DNA of 64,000 nt, from the NCBI RefSeq assembly GCF_010729485.1, contig NZ_AP022609.1, forward strand, positions 868,001-932,000. Direction: 5' to 3'. This DNA is from Mycolicibacter hiberniae (GTDB taxonomy: Bacteria > Actinomycetota > Actinomycetes > Mycobacteriales > Mycobacteriaceae). Under the pieces are notes generated by a model that did no database searches, was not told the DNA's origin, and worked only from the letters and a program-made list of their open reading frames with translations. The position numbers and the translations under genes were made by a program. Positions 55,274 through 64,000 of this stretch are shown one piece after another. Position 1 is the first letter of the stretch. Every line of letters starts with the position of its first letter.

Positions 55274-56032
55274 CTACCTGCGCTGGGCCGCTGCCAACCG
55301 GGCGGCGAACTCCGGGGACTCCACGGTGGCTGCCTGGGGGCCGAGCTCTGACTGCTTGGCGAACTCGTGCTGCTCGCCTTCGATGGCACCGGGGCTGGCG
55401 GTGGCCCGCATGGTGGCCTTGGTCGCCAGAACCACCTGCCGGGGCGCCGAGGCGGGCCGCGCGGCCAGCGCCAACGCTGCGGCCACCGGGTCGTCGTCGA
55501 GCTGCAGCGCCAAGCCGTGGCGCACCGCGGCCTGGGCGTCGAACCGCATGCCGAACAACAACGCGGCCCGTGCCACCTGCGGACCCACCGCGCGGTGCAG
55601 CATCCAGGTCGCGCCGCCGCCGGGATGCAGACCCAATTGCTGGAAGCGGGCGTCGAACACCGCCGCGGGCCCGGCGATGCGGACGTCGGCGGCCAGTGCC
55701 AGGTTCAGGCCCGCGCCCACAGCGGCGCCGTTGACCGCGGCGATCGTGGGCAGCGTGCACTGGGCGACCGCCATGAAACCGTCGTAGAGCGCCAAGAGTC
55801 CGTCCTCGGTCGCCGCACCGAGGGCTGACAGGTCCGCTCCGGCGCAGAACGCCCGGCCTGCACCGGTGACCACCACGGCATGCACGCCGGGGTCGGCTTC
55901 GGCCCGCTCGACGGCGGCCCGCAGCTGCGCCGACATGGCGCCGGTGACGGCGTTACGCCGGTCCGGATCGTTGACCGTGATCAGCGCTACGCGATCGGCG
56001 ACGCTGTATAAGACGAGGTCGGGGCGTGTCAT
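55274..56032 (-). CDS. echA14: Enoyl-CoA hydratase/isomerase family protein (EchA14-like)
   Basis: 252 residues. Crotonase fold: [21 protein letters not shown] with the oxyanion loop (about residues 60-80) and [53 protein letters not shown] (about 98-145). The second catalytic Glu of classical hydratases appears replaced ([10 protein letters not shown]), so isomerase or another crotonase activity is possible. Position before the WS/DGAT-plsC-plsB2 block matches Rv2486. GTG or ATG at 56032 ([11 protein letters not shown]). Convergent with bkdC. Confidence 0.85.
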   Translation of the reverse strand: MTRPDLVLYSVADRVALITVNDPDRRNAVTGAMSAQLRAAVERAEADPGVHAVVVTGAGRAFCAGADLSALGAATEDGLLALYDGFMAVAQCTLPTIAAVNGAAVGAGLNLALAADVRIAGPAAVFDARFQQLGLHPGGGATWMLHRAVGPQVARAALLFGMRFDAQAAVRHGLALQLDDDPVAAALALAARPASAPRQVVLATKATMRATASPGAIEGEQHEFAKQSELGPQAATVESPEFAARLAAAQRR

Positions 56033-56061
56033 TGAGGACGACGCTACTGCGGCGTGACCGG

Positions 56062-56151
56062 TCAGGCGGTGAAGGCGACGGCTACCGCGGTTGCCACCAC
56101 CAGTCCGATCATGAAGAAGGTGAAGAGCATGATCGTACGTTCGTGGCTCAT
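56062..56151 (-). CDS. Small single-pass membrane protein, 29 residues
   Basis: Reading [10 protein letters not shown].. the product is 29 residues, with a hydrophobic stretch [22 protein letters not shown] forming one transmembrane helix and a charged N-terminus. The ATG at 56151 follows GGAAAGGCAGG, a plausible ribosome binding site. It ends 29 bp upstream of the echA14-like gene, same strand. Short one-helix proteins of this type are conserved in mycobacteria near this locus, from memory, but the function is not known. Codon third positions are G/C rich. It is too short to be sure of. Confidence 0.55.
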   Translation of the reverse strand: MSHERTIMLFTFFMIGLVVATAVAVAFTA

Positions 56152-56252
56152 TGGCCTGCCTTTCCGGATCGCGGCGACTTCGGGGGTATCTTCGCCGTTT
56201 GGTGACACCATGTCATGTCGTTTGGACTTCTAGCGCTTCACCCCGGCTCACG

Positions 56253-56326
56253 CGCCCCCGGCAGGACTCGAACCTGCGACCACAAGATTAGAAGTCATGT
56301 GCTCTATCCACCTGAGCTACGGAGGC
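56253..56326 (-). tRNA. tRNA-Arg (anticodon TCT)
   Basis: 74 nt. Acceptor GCCTCCG pairs with CGGGGGC (one G-T pair), discriminator G. The anticodon arm CATGA/TCTTG (one mismatch) closes CTTCTAA, giving TCT. D arm GTAGCTCAGGTGGATAGAGCA and T arm GCAGGTTCGAGTCCTGC are standard. Confidence 0.95.
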
Positions 56327-56593
56327 AATACCGGCCCAGTTTATCCGCTGGTCACCGGGGCTTGGAGCCGGCCGAGCGCGCCGCGGGGCTGCGCTGCCAA
56401 TTGGACCGGCCAACACGGTATTTCGATTCGACGGCCCGGCTGCGGATCTGCGCCAATCGGCACCCGTCGCCGTCAGCCAGCATTTAGCGTTGAATAGTGC
56501 CCGTGACGTGTGTGAATCATCAGGAGTGTGCGGTGACGGCCGCCTCGGTTTGTCGAGCAGGGCGGCGCGGAGCGTCGGAGGGGGTGGCGCGGC

Positions 56594-58042
56594 GTGGGTG
56601 AGCTCGTCGACGCCGCGGGCCTGCCCACCGAACTCGGGCCGCTGGACTACCTGCTGCACCGCGGTGAGGCCAACCCGCGCACCCGCTCGGGGATCATGGG
56701 CGTGGAGCTGCTCGACACCACCCCGGACTGGGATCGGTTCCGGAACCTGTTCGAGAGCGTCTCCCGCAAAGTCCTGCGACTGCGCCAGAAGGTGGTGGTG
56801 CCCACCCTGCCGACCGCTGCCCCGCGCTGGGTGGTGGATCCGGATTTCAACCTCGACTATCACGTCCGGCGGCTCCGGGTGCCCGAGCCCGGCGGCTTAC
56901 GCCAGGTGCTCGACATGGCCGAGGTGTCGTTGCAGTCACCGATGGACCTCCAGCGCCCGCTGTGGTCGGCCACGCTGGTGGAAGGTCTGACCGGCGGCCG
57001 GGCCGCGACCATCATGCACCTCAGCCACGCGGTCACCGACGGTGTCGGGGGTGCCGCGATGTTCGGCAGGATCTATGACCTGGAACGCAATCCGCCGGCC
57101 CGGCCGATGCCGCCGCAGCCGGTACCGGAAGATATGTCGGCCAACGACCTGATGCGTGACGGCATCACCCATCTGCCGCTGTCGCTGCTCGGCGGCACCC
57201 GCGACGCGCTGGCGGGGGCGCTGTCGATGGCCACCCGCACGGTGCGCGACCCGTTGTCGGCGGTCACCGGCGCCATCTCCTACGCCCGCTCCGGAGCGCG
57301 CGTGGTGCGGCAGGCGGCCGAGCCCTCCCCGCTGCTGCGCCGGCGCAGTCTGAGCAGCCGGACCGAGGCCATCGACATGCGCCTGGCCGACCTGCACCGC
57401 GCGGCCAAGGCCGGCGGCGGGTCCATCAACGACGCGTATTTGGCAGCGCTGTCGGGTGCGCTGGGCAGATACCACCGGGCGCTGGGGGTGCCGATCGCCG
57501 CCTTGCCGATGGCGATCCCGGTGAACCTGCGCGCCGAGGAGGACCCGGCCGGGGGCAACCGGTTCACCGGGGTGAACTTGGCCGCCCCGATCGGGGTCGC
57601 CGACCCGGTCGAGCGGATCAAACGGGTCCGGGCCCAGATGATCGAGCGTCGTGACGAGCCGGCGATGAGTATGCTGGACTCCATCGCGCCGCTGCTCAGC
57701 GTCTTTCCGGACCCGGTGCTGGAGAAGATGTCCGAGTCGGTGGTCAACGCCGATGTGCAGGCCAGCAATGTGGCGTTCTATCCCGGCGAGACCTATATCG
57801 CGGGAGCAAAGGTGCTGCGGCACTACGGAATCGGTCCGTTGCCGGGTATCGCGATGATGGTGGTGCTGATCTCGCGCGGCGGCGAGTGCACGGTTACGGT
57901 CCGCTATGACCGCGCCGCGGTCCGCGACGAGAAGCTGTTCGCCGCATGCCTGGTGCAGGGCTTCGATGAGGTGCTGGCGCTGGCCGGGGACCCGGCGCCG
58001 CACTGTGTTCCGGCGTCGTTCCAGCTGGGCGGCCAGTCATGA
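56594..58042 (+). CDS. Wax ester synthase / diacylglycerol acyltransferase (WS/DGAT)
   Basis: 482 residues. Bacterial WS/DGAT family, which makes triacylglycerol or wax ester from diacylglycerol or alcohol and acyl-CoA. The active-site motif HHxxxDG appears as MHLSHAVTDGVGGAAMF (about residue 140), where the first His of the pair is Ser. Typical pieces follow: VPVNLRAEEDPAGGNRFTGVNLAAP and SNVAFYPGETYIAGAKVLRHYGIGPLPGIAMMVVLIS. Matches Rv2484c. GTG start with GGAGGGGG upstream. The stop overlaps the plsC start, so it heads a glycerolipid operon. Confidence 0.9.
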   Translation: MGELVDAAGLPTELGPLDYLLHRGEANPRTRSGIMGVELLDTTPDWDRFRNLFESVSRKVLRLRQKVVVPTLPTAAPRWVVDPDFNLDYHVRRLRVPEPGGLRQVLDMAEVSLQSPMDLQRPLWSATLVEGLTGGRAATIMHLSHAVTDGVGGAAMFGRIYDLERNPPARPMPPQPVPEDMSANDLMRDGITHLPLSLLGGTRDALAGALSMATRTVRDPLSAVTGAISYARSGARVVRQAAEPSPLLRRRSLSSRTEAIDMRLADLHRAAKAGGGSINDAYLAALSGALGRYHRALGVPIAALPMAIPVNLRAEEDPAGGNRFTGVNLAAPIGVADPVERIKRVRAQMIERRDEPAMSMLDSIAPLLSVFPDPVLEKMSESVVNADVQASNVAFYPGETYIAGAKVLRHYGIGPLPGIAMMVVLISRGGECTVTVRYDRAAVRDEKLFAACLVQGFDEVLALAGDPAPHCVPASFQLGGQS

Positions 58043-59685
58043 GCGACGGTGCGAAGTCTCGGCCGCCGCGCGACATGCGGCTGCCCGGCTCGGTCGCCGA
58101 GATAGCCGCCAGTCCGTCGGGCCCCAAGATCGGGGCGTTCTTCGACCTCGACGGCACCCTGGTGGCCGGCTTCACCGCCGTGATCCTCACCAGGGAGCGG
58201 GTGCGCAGCCGCGACATGGGGCTAGGTGAGTTGTTCGGCATGATCCAGGCCGGGCTCAACCACCAGCTCGGCCGTATCGAGTTCGAGCAACTCATCACCA
58301 CGGCCTCGGCGGCACTGCGTGGGCGCTCGATCAGCGACCTCGACGAAATCGGTGAGCGGATGTTCGTCCAGAAGATCGCCAAGCGCATCTATCCCGAGAT
58401 GCGTGAACTGGTGCGGGCCCACCAGGCGCGCGGGCACACGGTGGTGTTGAGTTCGTCGGCGCTGACCATTCAGGTGGAACCGGTGGCCCGTTTCCTGGGT
58501 ATCACCAACACCCTCACGAACGAATTCGTGACCGACGAGAACGGCGTGCTCACCGGCGAAGTGGTCAGGCCGATCCTGTGGGGACCCGGCAAAGCAGCGG
58601 CGGTACAGAAGTTCGCCGCCGAGCACGACATCGACCTGCAGGACAGTTACTTCTATGCCGACGGGGACGAGGACGTCGCGCTGATGCACCTGGTCGGAAA
58701 TCCCCGGCCCACCAATCCCGAGGGCAAGATGGCCGCCGTCGCCCGCAAGCGGGGCTGGCCGATCCTGCGGTTCAGCAGTCGCGGCAGCGGCGTGGTGGGC
58801 CAGCTGCGCAATCTGGCCGGGCTCGGTTCGATGCTCCCGGTGGGGGCGGGGGCGGTCTGGGTGGGTCTGCTCAGTGGCAGCCGCCGTCGGGGCGTCAACT
58901 TCTTCACCACCGTCTTCCCGCAGGTGCTGTTGGCCCTCAACGGCGTGCGGCTCAACGTCATCGGCAAAGAGAACCTCACCGCCCAGCGGCCGGCGGTGTT
59001 CATCTTCAACCACCGCAACCAGGTCGATCCGGTGATCACCGCGGCACTGGTCCGCGACAACTGGATCAGTGTCGGTAAGCGGGAACTGGAGAAGGACCCG
59101 ATCGCCGGGCCGCTGGGCAAGCTGACCGAGATGGTGTTCATCGACCGCGACGACCCGGCAGCAGCGGTGGAGTCGTTGCAGCAGGTCGAGGAGCGTGCCA
59201 GGCGCGGCCTGTCGGTGATGATCGCCCCCGAGGGAACCCGGGTCGACACCACCGAGGTGGGCCCGTTCAAGAAGGGGCCGTTCCGGCTGGCGATGGCGGC
59301 CGGGATCCCGATTGTGCCGATCGTGATCCGCAACGCCGAGGTGGTTGCGGCCCGGGACTCGATGAGCGCCCACCCGGGCACCGTTGACGTCGCGGTGTTC
59401 CCGCCGATCTCCGTCGCGGACTGGACCTTCGACACGCTGCCCGAGCGGATCGCCGAGGTTCGCCAGCTGTATCTGGACACCCTGGCGCACTGGCCGGACG
59501 ACGGGCTGCCGCCGGCCCCCGAACCGTCGGCGCCCAAGGCGCCCGCGAAGAAGGCTCCCGCCAAGAAAGTGCCCGCCAAGAAGGCGCCGGCCAAGAAGGC
59601 CGCCGCCAAGAAGACCGCCGCCAAGAAGGCACCCGCCAAGAAAGCACCCGATAACCAGCCGCCGACTCCGAAGGGGGACCTGTGA
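58039..59685 (+). CDS. plsC: Bifunctional HAD-type phosphatase and 1-acylglycerol-3-phosphate acyltransferase
   Basis: 548 residues, matching Rv2483c. N-terminal HAD-IB domain ([11 protein letters not shown] at about residues 34-44, [37 protein letters not shown]), then a PlsC domain with [17 protein letters not shown] (the NHx4D motif, about 325-340), VFIDRDD and [11 protein letters not shown]. It converts lysophosphatidic acid to phosphatidic acid; the HAD part suggests a further phosphatase step. The tail has 14 Lys/Ala/Pro repeats (APAKK) like histone H1. ATG overlaps the previous stop; the next GTG overlaps this stop. Confidence 0.9.
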   Translation: MSDGAKSRPPRDMRLPGSVAEIAASPSGPKIGAFFDLDGTLVAGFTAVILTRERVRSRDMGLGELFGMIQAGLNHQLGRIEFEQLITTASAALRGRSISDLDEIGERMFVQKIAKRIYPEMRELVRAHQARGHTVVLSSSALTIQVEPVARFLGITNTLTNEFVTDENGVLTGEVVRPILWGPGKAAAVQKFAAEHDIDLQDSYFYADGDEDVALMHLVGNPRPTNPEGKMAAVARKRGWPILRFSSRGSGVVGQLRNLAGLGSMLPVGAGAVWVGLLSGSRRRGVNFFTTVFPQVLLALNGVRLNVIGKENLTAQRPAVFIFNHRNQVDPVITAALVRDNWISVGKRELEKDPIAGPLGKLTEMVFIDRDDPAAAVESLQQVEERARRGLSVMIAPEGTRVDTTEVGPFKKGPFRLAMAAGIPIVPIVIRNAEVVAARDSMSAHPGTVDVAVFPPISVADWTFDTLPERIAEVRQLYLDTLAHWPDDGLPPAPEPSAPKAPAKKAPAKKVPAKKAPAKKAAAKKTAAKKAPAKKAPDNQPPTPKGDL

Positions 59686-62036
59686 CGACATCACCGGCCA
59701 CGCCGCCCCCGGAGTCCGCGAGCGCCGACACGCTGGTCCTGGCATACGTGTCGTCACCGGTGGAGGCCGATCTCGTCCACGAGTGGCTGGAACGCTACCG
59801 CGACGGCCGGCCTGGCGTCCGCGTCGAACTCCTGGAGCTCGACCCCGCACAGCGCTCCGGCGGGGCCATGGCCCGGCTGGTCGGGCACCTTCAACATGAC
59901 GAACGGCGGTCGATCCTGCCGGTGCGGGTGTTCTGGATGCCACGTGCCGAAGCCTCCGCCCTCAAGCGGGTGGCCGCGTTGCTGCCCGGCCGCAATCCCT
60001 ACCGGCCCAGCGAACGCCAACAACGGCAGATCCTGCGCACCGAGGCGTCGCTGGCCCGGGTGGTCGTCGGTGAACCCGCCAGCGTCGCCGAGCTGCGCAG
60101 CCAGTGGGCCGAGCACACCGTCGGTGAGCATCCCCGCGACTTCGCGCACTTCGTCACCCGCCGTGCGAAGCTGGCCCTGGCGCGCGCCGAGAACCGGATC
60201 CTGGGGCCGCAATACAAGTCGCCGCGACTGGTCAAGCCCGAGATTTTGGCGTCCGCGCGTTTCCGGGAGGGCTTGGAGGCCATACCCGGCGCCACCCTCG
60301 ATGAGGCCGGCAAGATGCTCGATGAGCTCTCCACCGGTTGGAGCCGGGTGTCGGTGGACCTGGTCGCGGTGCTGACCCGGCTGCTCAGCCGCGGTTTCGA
60401 CCCGCAGATCGACTACGACGAGTATCAGGTGGCGGCGCTGCGGACCGCGCTGGAAAACCACCCCGCGGTGCTGCTGTTCTCCCACCGGTCCTACATCGAC
60501 GGGGCGGTCATGCCGGTGGCGATGCAGGAGAACCGACTGCCGCCCGTCCACGTCTTCGCCGGCATCAATCTGTCGTTCGGCCTGATGGGGCCGTTGCTGC
60601 GCCGCGCCGGGGTGATCTTCATCCGGCGCAATATCGGCAACAACCCGCTCTACAAGTACGTGCTCAAGGAGTACGTCGGCTATGTCATGGAGAAACGGTT
60701 CAACCTGAGCTGGTCCATCGAGGGAACCCGGTCGCGCACCGGCAAGATGCTGCCCCCCAAGCTCGGGCTGATGACCTACGTGGCCGACGCTTACCTGGAC
60801 GAGCGCACCGAGGACGTTCTCCTGCAGGGCGTTTCGATCAGCTTCGACCAGCTGCACGAGATCGACGAGTACGCCGCCTACGCCCGCGGCGGCGAGAAGA
60901 CCCCGGAGGGCGTGCGCTGGCTCTACCGGTTCATCAAGGCGCAGGGCGAACGCAACTACGGCAAGATCTACGTGCGGTTCCCCGAGGCCGTATCGATGCG
61001 CCAGTACCTCGGTGCCCCCGACGGTGCGGCGGCCACCGATCCCGACGCCAAGCGACTGGCCATGCAGAAGATGGCGATCGAGGTGGCCTGGCGGATCCAG
61101 CGTGTCACCCCGATCAGCGCCACCGGCCTGGTGTCGGCCCTGCTGCTGACCACGCACGGCCTGGCGCTGACGCTGGAGCAGATTCATCATTCGCTGCAGG
61201 CCGGGCTGGACTACCTGGAACGCAAGCAGACCCCGATCTCCACCAGTGCCTTGCGGTTGCGCAGCCGCGACGGGGTACGCGCGGCCGTCGACGCGATGTC
61301 CAATGGGCATCCGGTCACCCGCGTCGACGGTGGACGTGAATCGGTGTGGCGGATCGCCCCGGAAGACGAACACGCGGCGTCGTTCTACCGCAACTCGGTG
61401 ATCCACGCCTTCCTGGAGACCTCGATCGTCGAGCTGGCCCTGGCCCACGCCGGCAGCAGCGACGGCGACCGGCTGGACGCGTTCTGGACCCAGGCGATGC
61501 GGTTGCGGGACCTGCTCAAGTTCGACTTCTACTTCGCCGATTCGGCGGCGTTCCGGGAGAACCTCGCCGAGGAGATGTCGTGGTTCGGCGACTGGCAGAC
61601 ACGGGTCGCCGCCGGCGGCGCCGAGATCGACAAGATCCTGTCCGAGAAGACCCCGGTGACCTCCGACGTGATGTTGCGGGTGTTCTTCGAGTCCTACGCG
61701 ATCATCGCCGACGTGCTGTGCGACGCACCGGCCGACGTCGGTGAGAACGAACTGATCCAGATGGCATTGGGCGTCGGCCGCCAGTATGTGGCGCAGGGGC
61801 GCGTCCGCAGCAGCGAGTCCGTGTCCACGCTGCTGTTCGCCACCGCCTGCCAGGTGGTCGCCGATCAGGGTCTGCTGGAACCCGCGCCGGACCTGGCCGA
61901 CCGCCGCAAGGCGTTCCGGGCCGAGCTGCGCCAGATCCTGCACGACTCCGACCGCATCGCCGGCATCGCCCGGGATGCGTTTGCCGCCCGGGACATGGAG
62001 GTGCGGCGGCATTGGCGGGGAGTCGGCGGGGGCTGA
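59682..62036 (+). CDS. plsB2: Glycerol-3-phosphate 1-O-acyltransferase
   Basis: 784 residues. First acylation of glycerol 3-phosphate in phospholipid and triacylglycerol synthesis, on the inner membrane face. The acyltransferase motif HxxxxD is [18 protein letters not shown] (about residues 265-282), followed by [52 protein letters not shown] (motifs II and III) and VSISFDQL. Length and motifs fit PlsB. Matches Rv2482c. GTG start overlaps the plsC stop; plsB2 and plsC make phosphatidic acid together and the preceding WS/DGAT finishes storage lipid. Confidence 0.94.
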   Translation: MTTSPATPPPESASADTLVLAYVSSPVEADLVHEWLERYRDGRPGVRVELLELDPAQRSGGAMARLVGHLQHDERRSILPVRVFWMPRAEASALKRVAALLPGRNPYRPSERQQRQILRTEASLARVVVGEPASVAELRSQWAEHTVGEHPRDFAHFVTRRAKLALARAENRILGPQYKSPRLVKPEILASARFREGLEAIPGATLDEAGKMLDELSTGWSRVSVDLVAVLTRLLSRGFDPQIDYDEYQVAALRTALENHPAVLLFSHRSYIDGAVMPVAMQENRLPPVHVFAGINLSFGLMGPLLRRAGVIFIRRNIGNNPLYKYVLKEYVGYVMEKRFNLSWSIEGTRSRTGKMLPPKLGLMTYVADAYLDERTEDVLLQGVSISFDQLHEIDEYAAYARGGEKTPEGVRWLYRFIKAQGERNYGKIYVRFPEAVSMRQYLGAPDGAAATDPDAKRLAMQKMAIEVAWRIQRVTPISATGLVSALLLTTHGLALTLEQIHHSLQAGLDYLERKQTPISTSALRLRSRDGVRAAVDAMSNGHPVTRVDGGRESVWRIAPEDEHAASFYRNSVIHAFLETSIVELALAHAGSSDGDRLDAFWTQAMRLRDLLKFDFYFADSAAFRENLAEEMSWFGDWQTRVAAGGAEIDKILSEKTPVTSDVMLRVFFESYAIIADVLCDAPADVGENELIQMALGVGRQYVAQGRVRSSESVSTLLFATACQVVADQGLLEPAPDLADRRKAFRAELRQILHDSDRIAGIARDAFAARDMEVRRHWRGVGGG

Positions 62037-62093
62037 GCAGGTAGCCGCCGGTGCCGTGTTCCGCCTGGTATGCACCGCGGCGGGCGCGCCCCA

Positions 62094-62099
62094 TACCCT
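62094..62099 (+). promoter_or_regulatory. -10 element TACCCT, leaderless-type, before the CopD-CtaG gene
   Basis: TACCCT is followed by 7 nt and the ATG at 62107. Confidence 0.4.
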
Positions 62100-62106
62100 G
62101 GAACCC

Positions 62107-64000
62107 ATGACGGCGATTTCGGCGATCCGCGGCCGCGCGGCGACCCTGGTGCCGATGCTGTCCGGCTTGGCGCTGCTGGCCGGCGGCACCGCCGCGGGAA
62201 TCGGGGCGCTGTCGCTGACCGACGCGCTGACGGCCACAGGCCTGCCCGACCCGGGGCCGGTGACCACCCTGGGGCTGCCCTTCGTGCGGGCGGTCGGCGA
62301 GTTCGCCGCCGCGCTGGCGGTCGGATCATTCCTGCTCGCGGCGTTTCTGGTGCCGCCGCAGCAAAGCGGGGTGCTCGACGCCGCCGGCTATCGCGCGCTG
62401 CGGTTGGGCACCGTCGCGTCGGGCACCTGGGCGGTCTGCGCGGCGCTGCTCGTTCCCCTGACCATCTCCGACGTCTCCGGCCACCGGCTCTCGCAGCTGC
62501 TGGAACCGTCGACCGTGTGGTCGCTGGCGGGTCTGCTCGACACCGCATCGGCCTGGCGCTGGACGGCCTTTTTGGCGGCGCTGCTCACGCTGGTGAGCCT
62601 GCCGGTGCTGCGCTGGTCGTGGACCCCGGTGCTGCTGGCCGGATCGCTGCTGACCCTGCTGCCGTTGGGGTTGACCGGTCACTCAGCGGCCGGCGGCTCG
62701 CACGACATGGCCACCAACAGCCTGCTCATCCACCTGATCGCCGCGGGCCTGTGGGCCGGCGGGCTGCTGGCGCTGCTGGTCCACGCGCTGCGCGGCGGCG
62801 AGCACGCCGACTTGGCAGCACGGCGGTTCTCCACGGTGGCGCTGTGGTGTTTCGTGGCGATGGGCCTGTCGGGGATGCTCAACGCACTGGTGCGGGTGAC
62901 CCCCGCGGAACTGTTCACCACCCCATACGGCCGGTTGGTGACGGCCAAGTTCGTGGCCCTGTGCGTGCTGGGCGTCATCGGAGTCTGGCAGCGGCGCCGC
63001 GGCGTGGCGGCGCTGCAGGAAGACCCGGGCCAGCGCGCTCCGCTGATCCGGTTGGCGCTGACGGAGGCGGTGGTCTTCGCGGTCACGTTCGGGATCGCGG
63101 TGGGGCTGGGTCGCACCCCGCCCCCTCCGCCGGCGGTGCTCGACCCGTCGATCCCGATGGTCAAGATCGGCTACGACTTCGCCGGTCCGCCGACCGTGGC
63201 GCGCATCCTGTTCGACTGGCGCTTCGACGTGGTGTTCGGCACGGCCGCGCTGGTGCTGGCGGGCGTGTACCTGGCCGGTGTGCTGCGGCTACGCCGGCGC
63301 GGCGACGCCTGGCCCGCGGGCCGCACCACCGCCTGGATGCTGGGCTGTGCGACGCTGCTGTTCGCCACCTCGTCGGGCACCGGCCGCTACATGCCGGCGA
63401 TGTTCAGCATTCACATGATCGTGCACATGCTGCTGTCGATGCTGGTGCCGATTCTGCTGGTGTTCGGCGGGCCCACCACGCTGGCGTTGCGGGCGCTGCC
63501 GGTCGCCGGACGCGGCGAGCCCCCCGGAATGCGGGAGTGGCTGCTGGCCGCGCTGCACAGCCGGTTTTCGCGGTTCCTCACCAACCCGATCATTGCGGCG
63601 GTGATCTTCGTCGTCGGCTTCTACGGGCTGTACTTCAGCAGCCTGTTCGACTCGATCGTCGGCAGCCACGCCGGGCACCTGGCGATGAACGTGCACTTTC
63701 TGCTCAGCGGCTATCTCTTCTACTGGGTGGTGATCGGCGTGGATCCGACGCCCCGGCCCATCTCGCCGCTGGCGAAACTGGCGGTGGTGTTCGCCTCGCT
63801 GCCGTTGCACGGCTTTTTCGGGGTCTTCCTGATGGGCATGCACAAGGTGCTGGGGGAGTGGTTCTACGGTTCCCTGGGTTTGCCCTGGCATACCGACCTG
63901 GCCGGCGACCAGCATCTCGGGGGCGGAATCACCTGGGCGGCAGGGGAGTTGCCGCTGCTGATGGTGATGATCGCGCTGTTGGTGCAGTGGCATCGCAGTG
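62107..64000 (+). CDS. CopD-like / CtaG-like membrane fusion, C-terminus cut by right edge
   Basis: At least 631 residues. An N-terminal half with about 8 transmembrane segments contains the CopD-type region (SLLIHLIAAGLWAGGLLALLVHALRGG around residue 205), and the second half is the Caa3-type cytochrome oxidase assembly domain (SIHMIVHMLLSMLVPILLVFGGPTTLALRALPV, LYFSSLFDSIVGSHAGHLAMNVHFLLSGYLFYWVVIGVDP, LPLHGFFGVFLMGMHKVLGEWFYGSLGLPW). Such fusions (Rv0102-like) are annotated as copper-related, possibly delivering copper to oxidase. The frame is open to the window end. ATG start with a leaderless-type promoter. A homologous full gene would be about 660 residues. Confidence 0.85.
   Translation, partial: MTAISAIRGRAATLVPMLSGLALLAGGTAAGIGALSLTDALTATGLPDPGPVTTLGLPFVRAVGEFAAALAVGSFLLAAFLVPPQQSGVLDAAGYRALRLGTVASGTWAVCAALLVPLTISDVSGHRLSQLLEPSTVWSLAGLLDTASAWRWTAFLAALLTLVSLPVLRWSWTPVLLAGSLLTLLPLGLTGHSAAGGSHDMATNSLLIHLIAAGLWAGGLLALLVHALRGGEHADLAARRFSTVALWCFVAMGLSGMLNALVRVTPAELFTTPYGRLVTAKFVALCVLGVIGVWQRRRGVAALQEDPGQRAPLIRLALTEAVVFAVTFGIAVGLGRTPPPPPAVLDPSIPMVKIGYDFAGPPTVARILFDWRFDVVFGTAALVLAGVYLAGVLRLRRRGDAWPAGRTTAWMLGCATLLFATSSGTGRYMPAMFSIHMIVHMLLSMLVPILLVFGGPTTLALRALPVAGRGEPPGMREWLLAALHSRFSRFLTNPIIAAVIFVVGFYGLYFSSLFDSIVGSHAGHLAMNVHFLLSGYLFYWVVIGVDPTPRPISPLAKLAVVFASLPLHGFFGVFLMGMHKVLGEWFYGSLGLPWHTDLAGDQHLGGGITWAAGELPLLMVMIALLVQWHRS

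Noticed and set aside
59754..62267. 837-codon minus-strand frame over plsB2
   Set aside because: Shadow of plsB2, which has clear motifs on the plus strand.
63289..63993. Minus-strand frame at the right edge
   Set aside because: Overlaps the CopD-CtaG gene whose plus-strand product has transmembrane and family motifs.

Overview
This window is chromosomal DNA from a mycobacterium (Mycobacterium sensu lato). The evidence is high GC, frequent GTG starts, ATGA/GTGA gene overlaps, a single-chain type I fatty acid synthase, LdtB-, DUF732-, MmpS-like and GjpA-like proteins, and gene order that matches, from memory, two separate segments of the M. tuberculosis chromosome. The species is not identifiable from the sequence alone; no similarity search was run.

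Layout. (1) 1-6.65 kb: start of a nicotinate phosphoribosyltransferase gene (minus), then clpS, DUF2017, a P1 peptidase, a rhomboid protease, murI, a metallo-beta-lactamase-fold phosphodiesterase, rph, rdgB and two small membrane-protein genes (the Rv1330c-Rv1343c block). The mec-cysO-cysM trio that normally lies between the peptidase and the rhomboid gene is missing. (2) 6.7-8.6 kb: tRNA-Leu, a DUF732 protein and an MFS transporter, at the junction between the two syntenic blocks. (3) 9.1-26.5 kb: fas, acpS, an M20 peptidase, an inserted LysR/flavoprotein/VOC group, bcp, DUF3618, a GjpA-like secreted protein, tRNA-Lys and the L,D-transpeptidase ldtB. (4) 26.5-28.7 kb: a scarred region with a frameshifted proline-rich exported protein, an unknown ORF, a FadD C-terminal remnant and tRNA-His with its terminator. 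(5) 28.7-34.6 kb: orn, a HerA-like ATPase, an SDR, an MFS protein, a proline-rich MmpS-like protein and a TetR regulator of BkaR type. (6) 34.8-42.4 kb: a tightly packed leucine-degradation operon. (7) 42.4-51.8 kb: an accessory block between this operon and bkdABC, holding a D(-)-tartrate dehydratase-like enzyme, a ketopantoate-reductase-like enzyme, a methyltransferase, a TetR/DUF1214/sulfotransferase cassette, a membrane-anchored copper nitrite-reductase-like fusion and a GNAT. (8) 51.9-62.0 kb: bkdABC, an enoyl-CoA hydratase, a 29-residue membrane peptide gene, tRNA-Arg, and a glycerolipid operon (WS/DGAT, PlsC with HAD domain, PlsB2). (9) 62.1 kb to the edge: a CopD-CtaG fusion, cut by the window end.

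How it works together. The genes from scoA to the CitE-like lyase plus bkdABC encode a complete route from leucine keto acid to acetoacetyl-CoA: BkdABC, acyl-CoA dehydrogenase, methylcrotonyl-CoA carboxylase (AccA1/AccD1), MaoC hydratase, HMG-CoA lyase and ScoAB. A near-perfect palindrome in front of scoA and a degenerate copy in front of the TetR gene suggest autoregulated repression. bkdABC is physically separated from the rest and has its own promoter-like sequence without that palindrome. The most unusual items are the copper-enzyme fusion, the enolase-superfamily insert, the frameshifted repeat gene, an IdeR-box-like site before the GjpA-like gene, several clear inverted repeats, and many leaderless-type promoters.
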